Shown here in pieces: positions 26,129 through 33,787 of a stretch of 64,000 bases of DNA; position 1 is the first letter of the stretch; each line of letters begins with the position of its first letter. A program made the translations under genes and the position numbers. The notes beneath the pieces are model-generated. The model made no database searches. It was not told the origin of the DNA and saw only the letters and a list, made by a program, of their open reading frames with translations. This stretch comes from Terriglobus tenax (GTDB taxonomy: Bacteria; Acidobacteriota; Terriglobia; Terriglobales; Acidobacteriaceae), in contig NZ_JAGSYA010000003.1 in the NCBI RefSeq assembly GCF_025685395.1, positions 744,001-808,000 of the forward strand, written 5' to 3'.

Positions 26129-27892
26129 TTAGAAGGTCTGTCCAATACCGAGCAGCAGGTGCTCAAGAATCGGACCAAGAGAAAGTACGGGAAAGAAGGT
26201 CAGCGCGCCGACAATCACAATCACTGCCGTCAATAGCACGGTGAACAGCGGTGTCGTGACCGGGAAGGTGCCTGCCGAGGCTGGAACAATCTTTTTGCCC
26301 GCAAGGTTGCCGGCAATCGCCAGCATGGGGATGATCATCATGAACCGCCCGAAGAACATCGCAATGCCAAGTGTGTAGTTGTACCAGTGCGTGTTGGCGT
26401 TCAGCCCTGCAAACGCTGAGCCGTTATTGCCGGTCGCAGAGGTATAGGCATACAGAATCTCCGACAACCCATGCGGCCCGTGGTTGGCCAGGCTGCTCAG
26501 CCCTAGATGAGGCATCAGTACAGAGATCGCGGCAAAGCCAAGAATCACCAGCGGGAAGATGAGGATGTACAGCATGGAGAGCTGCACGTCGTAGGCCTCA
26601 ATCTTCTTGCCCAGGTACTCCGGCGTGCGGCCTACCATCAGGCCTGCGATGAATACCGCGACGATGACGAAGACCAGCATGCCGTACATGCCCGCTCCCA
26701 CACCGCCAAAGACCACCTCGCCCAGCAGGATATTGACCATCGGGACCATGCCGCCCAACGGGGTAAAGCTGTCATGCATACCGTTCACCGCGCCGCAGCT
26801 TGCGTCGGTGGTCACCGTGGCAAACAACGCGGTATTTGCAATGCCAAAGCGAACCTCTTTGCCTTCCATGTTGCCGCCGCTCTGCAGGGTTGAGACATGC
26901 TGGTCCACGCCATGCAGCATCGGGTTGCCATGTGCCTCTGCCCAGTAGCAGGTCAACACACCGGCAAAGCAAAGCAGCGCCATCGCGGCAAACACAGCCC
27001 ATCCATGCTTCGGCGATCCAACCATCTGCCCTAGCGTTGCCGTCAGCGCGGCCGGAATCAGGAAGATCGCAAGCATCTCGAGGAAGTTTGTCAGCGGTGT
27101 GGGGTTCTCAAACGGGTGCGCGCTGTTGGCATTGAAGAAGCCGCCGCCGTTGGTGCCCAGCATCTTGATGGCTTCCTGCGATGCGACAGGGCCCTGCGCA
27201 ATCGTCTGCGTGGTCACCGTCGTCTGTTTGCCATCGACACCGGTCGAGGTTTGCGGTTCCACCAGCTTCGCAGTGTCATACGGCTTCAGGTTCTGCACTA
27301 CACCCTGAGACACCAGCACGAGAGCGAAGATAACCGACAGCGGCAGCAGTACCCACAGTGTGCCGCGCGTCAGGTCGACCCAGAAGTTGCCCAACGTCTT
27401 CATTTCGCGGCGCGCAATGCCGCGAATAAAGGCAATCGCCAGCGCCAGGCCAACCGCTGCCGACCAGAAGTTGTGCGTCGCCAGACCGAGCATCTGCGTC
27501 AGATAGCTCATCGTGGTCTCCGGCACATACGACTGCCAGTTGGTGTTGGTCGTGAAGGAGATTGCGGTGTTCAGTGCAAGGTCAGAAGCAACGCCCGGCA
27601 GATGCTGCGGGTTGAAGGGAAGCAGATGCTGCAGCCGCTGGACCAGGTACGTCAGCACCAGCGTCGCCGCACTGAAGATCAGCATGGCCGTGGCATACAT
27701 GCCCCAGCTCATCTCCTGCTCGGCATCCACGCCGGTCAGCCGGTAGAACAGGCGTTCGCACGGGCCAAGCACGACATCCAGGGGAGTCCGCTGCCGTTGA
27801 AACACACGTGTGATATACGCGCCAAGCGGCTTGGTCAGCAGCAGGACAGCGGCAAAGAAAAGAACAATTTGAAGCCAGCCATTAAGAGACAT
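26129..27892 (-). CDS. kdpA: Potassium-transporting ATPase subunit KdpA
   Basis: KdpA is the K+-channel-like subunit related to the SKT superfamily that selects potassium. The 587-residue protein has about ten membrane helices and the four pore-loop signatures: FTTNTNWQSY in the first, GTNGGGFFNANSAHPFENPT in the second, a third around ASCGAVNGMHDSF, and GNNGSAFAGLNANTHWYN in the fourth. Family length is usual. The ATG overlaps the kdpF stop by one base (TGATG), a sign of tight translational coupling. Confidence 0.97.
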   Translation of the reverse strand: MSLNGWLQIVLFFAAVLLLTKPLGAYITRVFQRQRTPLDVVLGPCERLFYRLTGVDAEQEMSWGMYATAMLIFSAATLVLTYLVQRLQHLLPFNPQHLPGVASDLALNTAISFTTNTNWQSYVPETTMSYLTQMLGLATHNFWSAAVGLALAIAFIRGIARREMKTLGNFWVDLTRGTLWVLLPLSVIFALVLVSQGVVQNLKPYDTAKLVEPQTSTGVDGKQTTVTTQTIAQGPVASQEAIKMLGTNGGGFFNANSAHPFENPTPLTNFLEMLAIFLIPAALTATLGQMVGSPKHGWAVFAAMALLCFAGVLTCYWAEAHGNPMLHGVDQHVSTLQSGGNMEGKEVRFGIANTALFATVTTDASCGAVNGMHDSFTPLGGMVPMVNILLGEVVFGGVGAGMYGMLVFVIVAVFIAGLMVGRTPEYLGKKIEAYDVQLSMLYILIFPLVILGFAAISVLMPHLGLSSLANHGPHGLSEILYAYTSATGNNGSAFAGLNANTHWYNYTLGIAMFFGRFMMIIPMLAIAGNLAGKKIVPASAGTFPVTTPLFTVLLTAVIVIVGALTFFPVLSLGPILEHLLLGIGQTF

Positions 27893-27978
27893 CAGAACTT
27901 CTCCGGGCGAAGCAGTGCGTAAACGAGATACACCATCAGCAGCAGCGAGATGATGAGAAGAATGCCGTTGGCGATCAT
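27892..27978 (-). CDS. kdpF: Potassium-transporting ATPase small subunit KdpF
   Basis: KdpF is a one-helix peptide that stabilises the Kdp complex. The 28-residue product is one hydrophobic helix (IANGILLIISLLLMVYLVYA) ending LLRPEKF, and the RPE/K ending is typical of KdpF. Its stop overlaps the kdpA start by one base, and its ATG overlaps the stop of a further small ORF upstream by 4 bases (ATGA). Confidence 0.92.
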   Translation of the reverse strand: MIANGILLIISLLLMVYLVYALLRPEKF

Positions 27979-28073
27979 TGGTTTTTCCCTTTCAGACGCG
28001 CACAGCCATGCACATACAACAGGCTGAGCGGGAACAGAAGGATGAGCGTGATGCCTGCGATCAGGTCCGCCAT
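27975..28073 (-). CDS. Unnamed 32-aa single-helix membrane peptide upstream of kdpF
   Basis: I do not recognise this product. The ORF encodes 32 residues: a short acidic start (MADLIAG), one hydrophobic helix (about ITLILLFPLSLLYVH) and a basic tail (CARLKGKNQ), predicting a peptide with cytoplasmic positive C-terminus. Support for translation is strong: AAGGAGG stands 6 bases before the ATG, and the stop overlaps the kdpF ATG in an ATGA junction. It starts 23 bases after the porin gene. Position and size suggest another small component or regulator of Kdp. It lacks the KdpF ending, so it is not simply a second kdpF copy. Confidence 0.78.
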   Translation of the reverse strand: MADLIAGITLILLFPLSLLYVHGCARLKGKNQ

Positions 28074-28096
28074 TGTGTCCCTCCTTGCAGGGCCCT

Positions 28097-29464
28097 TTAC
28101 CACTGGCCCTGTTTGTTGCCCCACCAGAACACAAGCCCCAGCGTCGCCGTCGGCTGCTGTTTGACCAGCACACCCGCGGTATCCGTGGTGAAGAAGTTCT
28201 GGTTGGAGTAATCTCTGCGATATTCAGCGCGGGCCAGCATGCCCGGCGCCAGCTTCTTGTCGGCGACGAAGGTAAACTCCTTCAGCGCCTGCGTCTTACC
28301 GCTGAACATTGCACCGCGGTCGTCAAAGTATTCAAACCGGCTGCCAATGCTCCAGTCCTTCGGCAAGGTGTAGTGGACGTAAGCCGCACCAATGGCGATG
28401 TGCTTCATGGTGCTCTGTTGCTGCTCTCGGCTGATTACGTAATCGGCCTCACCCACCAATGTCAGCCGCGGCGTCACGTTCCACGTCGCATAGGTGTCGA
28501 AGATGTGGTTGCGTCCATTCGGCGCGGGTGTAATGTTGGCCCTCGGAAGCCCCGGTTGCGTCGGAGAGGTCGGAGCTCCTGGGTTGTCGGTTGGCAGCAC
28601 ATCCCGCTGCTCCTGGCCGAAGTAATAGTTCACATTCCAGGAGACAGTCGATGCAGGCTTGAAGTTGAAGAGGAAGGCCTGCGATTTGAAGCCGTTGAAG
28701 TCCTCTGTCTGCTGTACCCCATTCACCAGCCAGTAGGTGAAGTTCACCTTCGGCGTCAGGTTGTAATTCGCCCGTACGCCCATGTGATAGTAGGGCAGGA
28801 AATTGAAGGTATAGGAGCGCGAATACGCGATCTGGTCCTTGGTGTAGTTACCTTCCACCCCAAGCGCGCTGGAGAACTTGCCGAAGTCAATCTGCAACCC
28901 GCTGCCGATCGGCGCCAGATAGCTGCCGTACGCCTGGAACAGGTTGCGCCATACCTGGGCACGCTGCTCATTCGCATACGAACCCTGCAGGGTCTCGGTC
29001 GCCTGGCCAAACTGCAGGTCGACGCGGCCACCAAAGCGGCTCTGGATGGAGGGCAGACGTTCTACGACCAGTGACGCCTGGTTGATGCTGAAGCTGTTGC
29101 TGGTGACGTCATACACGCGCAACAGGTTGGCGCGGCCAATCGGCTGGTTGAAGTTGTAGCCATAGTAGCCGTCGAACCCAATGCCGACGGTCGTTCCCTG
29201 CAGCAGGTCTTCCTGCTTCGACGGAATAGGGGCCACGGCCGCATCAACCGGGGAAGCTTTTTCAGCCGCAAGTGTGATGGCCGCCGCGGGGAGGGCAGTG
29301 GCATCCGCCTTTTCCAGTACGTCCAGGCGCGCAGAAATCCGCGCCAGTTCCTGCCGCAATGCGGATATCTCAGCCTTACGCTGCTCGGCGTCGGGAACAG
29401 CCTGGGCCGCCATTGGGACGGCTGTGAGAAGTGCGAGGACGGCGGTGCTGATGGCGGCTTTCAT
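28097..29464 (-). CDS. Outer-membrane beta-barrel porin (BBP2/DUF1597-like), first gene of the kdp operon
   Basis: The 455-residue protein has a signal peptide (about 1-22), a short coiled coil (about 26-52, EQRKAEISALRQELARISARL in part) and then alternating amphipathic strands ending with an aromatic C-terminus (GNKQGQW). Strand segments such as VGIGFDGYYGYNFNQP and FQAYGSYLAPIGSGLQIDFGKF match the outer-membrane beta-barrel family with DUF1597 annotation. The coiled coil could bind peptidoglycan or trimerise the protein. GGAG precedes the ATG. Only 23 bases separate it from the small ORF before kdpF, so it should be cotranscribed with the K+ pump and may act as its potassium-permeable pore; that role is inference. 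Confidence 0.82.
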   Translation of the reverse strand: MKAAISTAVLALLTAVPMAAQAVPDAEQRKAEISALRQELARISARLDVLEKADATALPAAAITLAAEKASPVDAAVAPIPSKQEDLLQGTTVGIGFDGYYGYNFNQPIGRANLLRVYDVTSNSFSINQASLVVERLPSIQSRFGGRVDLQFGQATETLQGSYANEQRAQVWRNLFQAYGSYLAPIGSGLQIDFGKFSSALGVEGNYTKDQIAYSRSYTFNFLPYYHMGVRANYNLTPKVNFTYWLVNGVQQTEDFNGFKSQAFLFNFKPASTVSWNVNYYFGQEQRDVLPTDNPGAPTSPTQPGLPRANITPAPNGRNHIFDTYATWNVTPRLTLVGEADYVISREQQQSTMKHIAIGAAYVHYTLPKDWSIGSRFEYFDDRGAMFSGKTQALKEFTFVADKKLAPGMLARAEYRRDYSNQNFFTTDTAGVLVKQQPTATLGLVFWWGNKQGQW

Positions 29465-29498
29465 ACTGCTCCATGGATGATTGAATTCCCGGAGCCCG

Positions 29499-29515
29499 TA
29501 GGAAAGTCATAGAAA
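29499..29515 (-). promoter_or_regulatory. Candidate KdpE binding site upstream of the porin-kdp operon
   Basis: On the minus strand TTTCTA and TTTCCTA are placed 10 bases apart, one helical turn, 35 to 51 bases before the porin start. The T-rich tandem form and the following GGGC resemble the enteric KdpE box. The whole gap to kdpE is only 56 bases, so any operon promoter must be here or inside kdpE. Confidence 0.4.
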
Positions 29516-29520
29516 AAGCG

Positions 29521-30225
29521 TTAAAAAGTCGTAAGATCCTCGTGACCATCGGGACTAAAACGATAGCCGACCCAAGGCTCGCTCTGAATATATTTCGACG
29601 TGTCTGTTTCGATTTTTTTCCTAAGTTGGGCAACTAGCACCCGCAGATACTCCGGCTGATTGGCGCCAGCCACCCCCCAGATCGATCGCAGGAGGGTTTT
29701 ATGGGTCAACACCTTCAGCGGGCTCTTCGCAAACAGCAGAAGAAGGTCAAACTCCTTGGGCGACAGGTGCAGATGTTCTCCCCGCACCGTCACAATTCGG
29801 CTGTCCTGATCAATATGAAAGTGGCCTACTTCCAGCACCGCGTGCGAAGCCGTCTCCGCGCGTTGCGTCCGGCGCAGGTGTGCCCGCACGCGCGCCAACA
29901 GCTCCGGCGTGCGGAAGGGCTTGGTCACGTAATCGTCCGCGCCTTCATCCAGCGCCTGGACCTTGGCTTCGTCGTTGTCGCGCACGCTCAGCACAATGAT
30001 CGGGAGCTCATGCGAAGCACGCACCTTGCGCGTGAGTTCAATGCCGTCCATCCCGGGCATCGACAGGTCGGTAATCAGCAGGTCCGGCACCGACTGGGCA
30101 ATTGCCTCCAGCGCAGACCTTCCGCCTCCGGCTGTATTCACGGCATATCCGCTGGCCTGCAGCGTGGTGCGCAACATGCGAAGAATCTGCGGATCGTCAT
30201 CCACAACCAGGATATTGGCGCTCAT
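29521..30225 (-). CDS. kdpE: Response regulator KdpE (OmpR family)
   Basis: KdpE activates kdp transcription when phosphorylated. The 234-residue protein has a receiver domain with acidic pair in VVDDDPQ, phospho-acceptor Asp53 in LLITDLSMPG, a conserved KPF lysine near 103, and an OmpR-type winged helix at about 130-228 (LHLSPKEFDLLLLFA). Family length is usual. Its start overlaps the stop of the KdpD sensor gene in ATGA, and it lies 56 bases upstream of the porin-kdp operon on the same strand. Confidence 0.93.
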   Translation of the reverse strand: MSANILVVDDDPQILRMLRTTLQASGYAVNTAGGGRSALEAIAQSVPDLLITDLSMPGMDGIELTRKVRASHELPIIVLSVRDNDEAKVQALDEGADDYVTKPFRTPELLARVRAHLRRTQRAETASHAVLEVGHFHIDQDSRIVTVRGEHLHLSPKEFDLLLLFAKSPLKVLTHKTLLRSIWGVAGANQPEYLRVLVAQLRKKIETDTSKYIQSEPWVGYRFSPDGHEDLTTF

Positions 30226-31352
30226 CGAGACTCCTGCGTGATGATGTGAAGGTCCACATGCGGAGCCTCCGACATGAACTTCTGGATGGCAAGGTAGTAG
30301 AGGTACTTCTTCAGCCCATGCAGGGCCGATCGTCCAAAAAGCGCCTGCGTGATGCGTTGTTCCTTCACAAACGCCGCCGTGGCTGAGGCAACACTGCTGC
30401 CCGACAGATGAACCACGGTAGCTCCCAGGTTATTGGCAAATTGGATGTGCGACTCCAGAATCTTCGCACGTTCCGGTGTTTTATCACGCTCATTGTCCAC
30501 ATGCAGAACGTACAGCTCGCCATCCAGGGCCTGCGCCAGGCGCGCACCGCGCCCAATCAGGTCGCGCGCTTCAGGGTTCGCGCTGATGCAGACGGCGATG
30601 CGCTCAGCCACGGTCCAGTGCGGCCCCAGTTGTTTGCGTTTCACATAGTCATCCAGCGTGCGGTCCACCGCGCGGGTCACGCGTTGCAGCGCCATCTCTC
30701 GCAGGGCAATCAGGTTGCCCTTGCGGAAGAAGTTCGAAAGCGCCCGCTCCACCCGCTCCTGCGGATAGATATCGCCGCGTCTCATGCGTGTCACCAGCGC
30801 CTCCGGCGTCAGATCGCTGATGACAATCTCATCGGCCTGGTCCAGCACCCAGTCCGGCACCTGTTCCTGCACCTTGATGCCGGTCAGCGCCTGCACACGC
30901 ATGCTCAGGCTTTCGACATGCTGGATGTTGATCGTCGATAGCACGTCGATCTTGTTCTCCAGCAGCAGCAGAACATCTTCATACCGCTTGCCGGTCCGGC
31001 TGCCTTCAATGTTGGTATGCGCCAGTTCGTCCACCAGCACCACCTGCGGCATCCGGGACAGAATGGCATCCACATCCATTTCCGTGAAGAGTGTGCCCTT
31101 GTACTCGATCTCTTTGCGGGGAATCTGCTCAAGTTTGGCGGCCATCTCGGCGGTGCCGGCGCGGCCATGGGTTTCCACAATGCCGATGACCACATCTTCT
31201 CCGCGGCTGCGGCGGCGTACGCCCTCGCTCAGCATGGCGAAGGTCTTGCCGACACCGGGCGCATAGCCAAGGAAAACCTTGAAGCGGCCACGTGCTTTTT
31301 CCGTCTCGCTGCTGCTCAACCAATCTTCCGGAGACTTGCGATAGTCAGGCAC
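30222..31352 (-). CDS. kdpD: KdpD N-terminal sensor protein without kinase (KdpD + Usp domains)
   Basis: This 376-residue protein is only the cytoplasmic N-terminal half of KdpD. The KdpD domain (about 20-230) contains the Walker-A-like GYAPGVGKTFAML and Walker-B-like VVLVDELAHTN; a universal-stress-protein domain (about 248-370) contains GRGARLAQALDGELYVLHVD and VVHLSGSSVASATAAF. No membrane helix or histidine-kinase domain follows; the frame stops in the ATGA overlap with kdpE. The kinase half is a separate, divergent gene. The start is GTG, with GAGGAG 11 bases upstream. Intact ends and good codon usage indicate true gene fission, not decay. Confidence 0.9.
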   Translation of the reverse strand: MPDYRKSPEDWLSSSETEKARGRFKVFLGYAPGVGKTFAMLSEGVRRRSRGEDVVIGIVETHGRAGTAEMAAKLEQIPRKEIEYKGTLFTEMDVDAILSRMPQVVLVDELAHTNIEGSRTGKRYEDVLLLLENKIDVLSTINIQHVESLSMRVQALTGIKVQEQVPDWVLDQADEIVISDLTPEALVTRMRRGDIYPQERVERALSNFFRKGNLIALREMALQRVTRAVDRTLDDYVKRKQLGPHWTVAERIAVCISANPEARDLIGRGARLAQALDGELYVLHVDNERDKTPERAKILESHIQFANNLGATVVHLSGSSVASATAAFVKEQRITQALFGRSALHGLKKYLYYLAIQKFMSEAPHVDLHIITQESR

Positions 31353-31360
31353 GGCTTAGA

Positions 31361-32824
31361 ATGCTCCTCATGAACTCGCGCAGGATTGTCGCCGTCACGC
31401 GTTGGACGTTTTCCATTGTCGCACTGACGGCCATCATCGCCGTCTACCGGGAATGGCTCCACGTCAACCCAACAACGGTAGCGCTCACGCTGCTGTTATA
31501 CATCCTCGCGCTTGCTTCGGTGTGGAGCCTGCGGCTGGCCATCGTCACCTCGGTGCTTGCCACCGTTGGCTACAACTTCTATTTCCTGCCGCCGGTGGAC
31601 ACGCTCACCATCGCCGATCCACAGAATTGGCTGGCACTGTTTTCCTTCCTGGCAACCGCGCTGATCGGCAGCCGTCTCTCCCGCAAGGCGCGGGATGAAG
31701 CCGAAGAGGCCCGTTCACGGCAACGCGAACTGGAAACCCTTTTCTCGCTTAGCCGCGAACTGCTGGCCAGTGAAAACGTAGCCGCTCTCATGGATGGCGC
31801 TCCCGTCGCTGTTGTCGCCGCCACCCGGGCGCGTTCAGCCGTGCTCTATTTGCTTGAGGAAGACCTCCTGTTTCAGGCCGGGACCGAGTCGCTCTCCGAC
31901 CATCAACGCATCGACCTTCGCCAGCAGGCAAAGGACGGCAACGGCGTCAGCCGCATCGGCGACGAGGCGCGCGTCGTGCTGAAGGTCGGCGTCAAACCAC
32001 GCGGCGTCCTTATGCTGCGCGGAGCAACTCTCTCGGACGGAGCCCTGGAGGCCATCGGCAGCATGATCTCCGTCTCGCTCGACCGCGCCCGGGCTCTCGA
32101 AAACGTCGCGCACAGTGAAGCCATCAAGGAAAGCGAACGGCTTCGCAGCCTGATGATCGATTCCATCACGCACGAGCTTCGCACGCCGCTCACCTCCATC
32201 AAGGGCGCGGCCAGCGCCCTCTTGGACGGTGATGTCCAGAGGGAGGAAGACCGCCGCGAGCTGCTGACCATCATCGACCAGGAAAGCGACCGCATCAACC
32301 GCCTGGTCTCCCAGGCCGTTGAAATGGCGCAGCTGGATGCCCGCCAGGTCCACATGACCTTCAGTGTGGTCGATATTGAGGAGGTCATCGCCGGCGCAAG
32401 AAAAGACTGCAGCTGGGTGGAGGAACGTCATCCGGTCGATGTTCGCATTCAGCAGAAGGCCCCTTTGTATGCAGATTTCGAGTTTCTGAAGAAGGTGCTC
32501 AGCAACCTGCTTGAAAACGCCGCCAAATACTCCGGCGAAGGTTCGCCCATTGTGCTGACCACCGAGCTTCAGGGGAACCGTCTGGCGGTCAGTGTCGCGG
32601 ATAAAGGCATCGGTATTGATCCCCACGAGCAGAGCCTGATCTTCGACCGCTTTTATCGCGCGCCTGTTCACAATCAGCGCATATCCGGAACGGGTATGGG
32701 ACTTTCTATCAGCCGCTCGATCCTTGAAGCGCACGGGGGAACCCTCTCCGTTGTCAGCCGTCCTGGCGAAGGTTCGGTTTTCACCTTTACGTTGCCCCTG
32801 GCTGCTCAGGAAAGGATTGCTTGA
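31361..32824 (+). CDS. KdpD C-terminal half: DUF4118-GAF-like histidine kinase
   Basis: The 488-residue protein holds what the adjacent KdpD lacks. Four membrane helices of DUF4118 type (about 12-105, including VGYNFYFLPPVDTLTIADPQ) are followed by a GAF-like region (about 140-250), a HisKA helix with phospho-acceptor His in SITHELRTPLTSIKG near 266-280, and a catalytic domain with N box NLLENAAKYS, G1 DKGIGID and G2 GTGMGLSIS. All these match the C-terminal part of full-length KdpD. The start is ATG at 31361 or 31370; only 8 or 17 bases separate it from the divergent kdpD start, and no ribosome site is obvious, so the mRNA may be leaderless. Confidence 0.88.
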   Translation: MLLMNSRRIVAVTRWTFSIVALTAIIAVYREWLHVNPTTVALTLLLYILALASVWSLRLAIVTSVLATVGYNFYFLPPVDTLTIADPQNWLALFSFLATALIGSRLSRKARDEAEEARSRQRELETLFSLSRELLASENVAALMDGAPVAVVAATRARSAVLYLLEEDLLFQAGTESLSDHQRIDLRQQAKDGNGVSRIGDEARVVLKVGVKPRGVLMLRGATLSDGALEAIGSMISVSLDRARALENVAHSEAIKESERLRSLMIDSITHELRTPLTSIKGAASALLDGDVQREEDRRELLTIIDQESDRINRLVSQAVEMAQLDARQVHMTFSVVDIEEVIAGARKDCSWVEERHPVDVRIQQKAPLYADFEFLKKVLSNLLENAAKYSGEGSPIVLTTELQGNRLAVSVADKGIGIDPHEQSLIFDRFYRAPVHNQRISGTGMGLSISRSILEAHGGTLSVVSRPGEGSVFTFTLPLAAQERIA

Positions 32825-32928
32825 AATACACCCGAAAGAGGGGCATGAAATTCCGTGGGATTGCACTAGACTGGCGAAAGCAACTGCTCGCCAATCCAGA
32901 ACATCCATCAGATATCTTGACTTTTCCT

Positions 32929-33741
32929 ATGAACGGAATTCGCCGGTTACTGCTCACTGCATCATTTTGCGGACTTTTGCCCATGGCATCGTTCGCGCAA
33001 TCCCTCACGAGCGTAACGCCTCTATTGCTTGCGGATCGCTTTGAACCAGCTCTGCCAGACAGTCCGGGCTACCTGCGTTCCACCGCACCGGAGCTTGTCC
33101 ATGAAAGCTCCTCGCTTGCCACGGGGGACGCACCCTTTGACGCCGGTGAGCAGGGTCCAAACCTGGCCCCGGGCGAAGCGAGAAAGTATGCTCGCACGAT
33201 TCAGCCCAATCAGCAGGCGCAGACCCTCACGGCGAAAGACAAGATGGTCTTCTCCGTGGCCAACCTGGTGCGGCCTACGGCTCCGGCAGGCTGGCTGTTC
33301 TCCGCCGGCTGGACCCACCTCACCGATGGCACTCCGCACTACGGTACTGATAGCGCAGGCTTTGGAGAACGTCTGGGAGCCGCGGCTCTCAAACAGTCCT
33401 CACAGTCTGTCCTGATCTTCGGGGTTTTCGCCAGCGTTTTCCATGAGGATCCGCGCTACTACGTCATGGGGAATAATCAGCCTTTCAAGAAACGCTTGAT
33501 CTACGCGGCCTCGCGCGTTCTTCTTACCAAGACTGACACCGGTAGCGAGAGTGTCAACTGGGCGCAGATCTCCGGTATAGCCGGCTCCACGGCCCTGACC
33601 CAGCTCTACTACCCTGACAGGGATACAGGCTGGGAACGGACGGTGAGGAGCTTTGGCACCTCGTTTCTGACAGGCGCTGCGTCCAATGAAGCGCGGGAAT
33701 TTTTCGCGGACGCCATCCGCATGATCCGTCGCAAAAAGTAA
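32929..33741 (+). CDS. Secreted protein of unknown function, paralogue of the 42.6 kb gene
   Basis: I cannot assign a function. The 270-residue product has a signal peptide (about 1-24, ending ASFA-Q), a low-complexity region, then a conserved domain of about 160 residues with GWLFSAGWTHLTDG, GFGERLGAAALKQSS, FHEDPRYYVMG, KKRLIYAASR and GIAGSTALTQLYYPD. The same landmarks occur in the C-terminal half of the gene at 42621-43622. The ATG at 32929 is preferred because it starts the signal peptide; a longer version would only add an unconserved leader. It lies 104 bases after the kinase gene, and the alternating small-residue helices suggest membrane association. Confidence 0.75.
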   Translation: MNGIRRLLLTASFCGLLPMASFAQSLTSVTPLLLADRFEPALPDSPGYLRSTAPELVHESSSLATGDAPFDAGEQGPNLAPGEARKYARTIQPNQQAQTLTAKDKMVFSVANLVRPTAPAGWLFSAGWTHLTDGTPHYGTDSAGFGERLGAAALKQSSQSVLIFGVFASVFHEDPRYYVMGNNQPFKKRLIYAASRVLLTKTDTGSESVNWAQISGIAGSTALTQLYYPDRDTGWERTVRSFGTSFLTGAASNEAREFFADAIRMIRRKK

Positions 33742-33787
33742 CCGTATTTCCGAGGCAGGTTGACCTGCCTACGCATCGAAACTCTGT

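Noticed and set aside
33753-33770. 8-bp inverted repeat AGGCAGGT/ACCTGCCT as an operator for the ABC exporter gene
   Set aside because: It lies 18 bases before the start codon and 12 bases after the preceding stop, and the two-base loop and lack of T run leave its role undecided.
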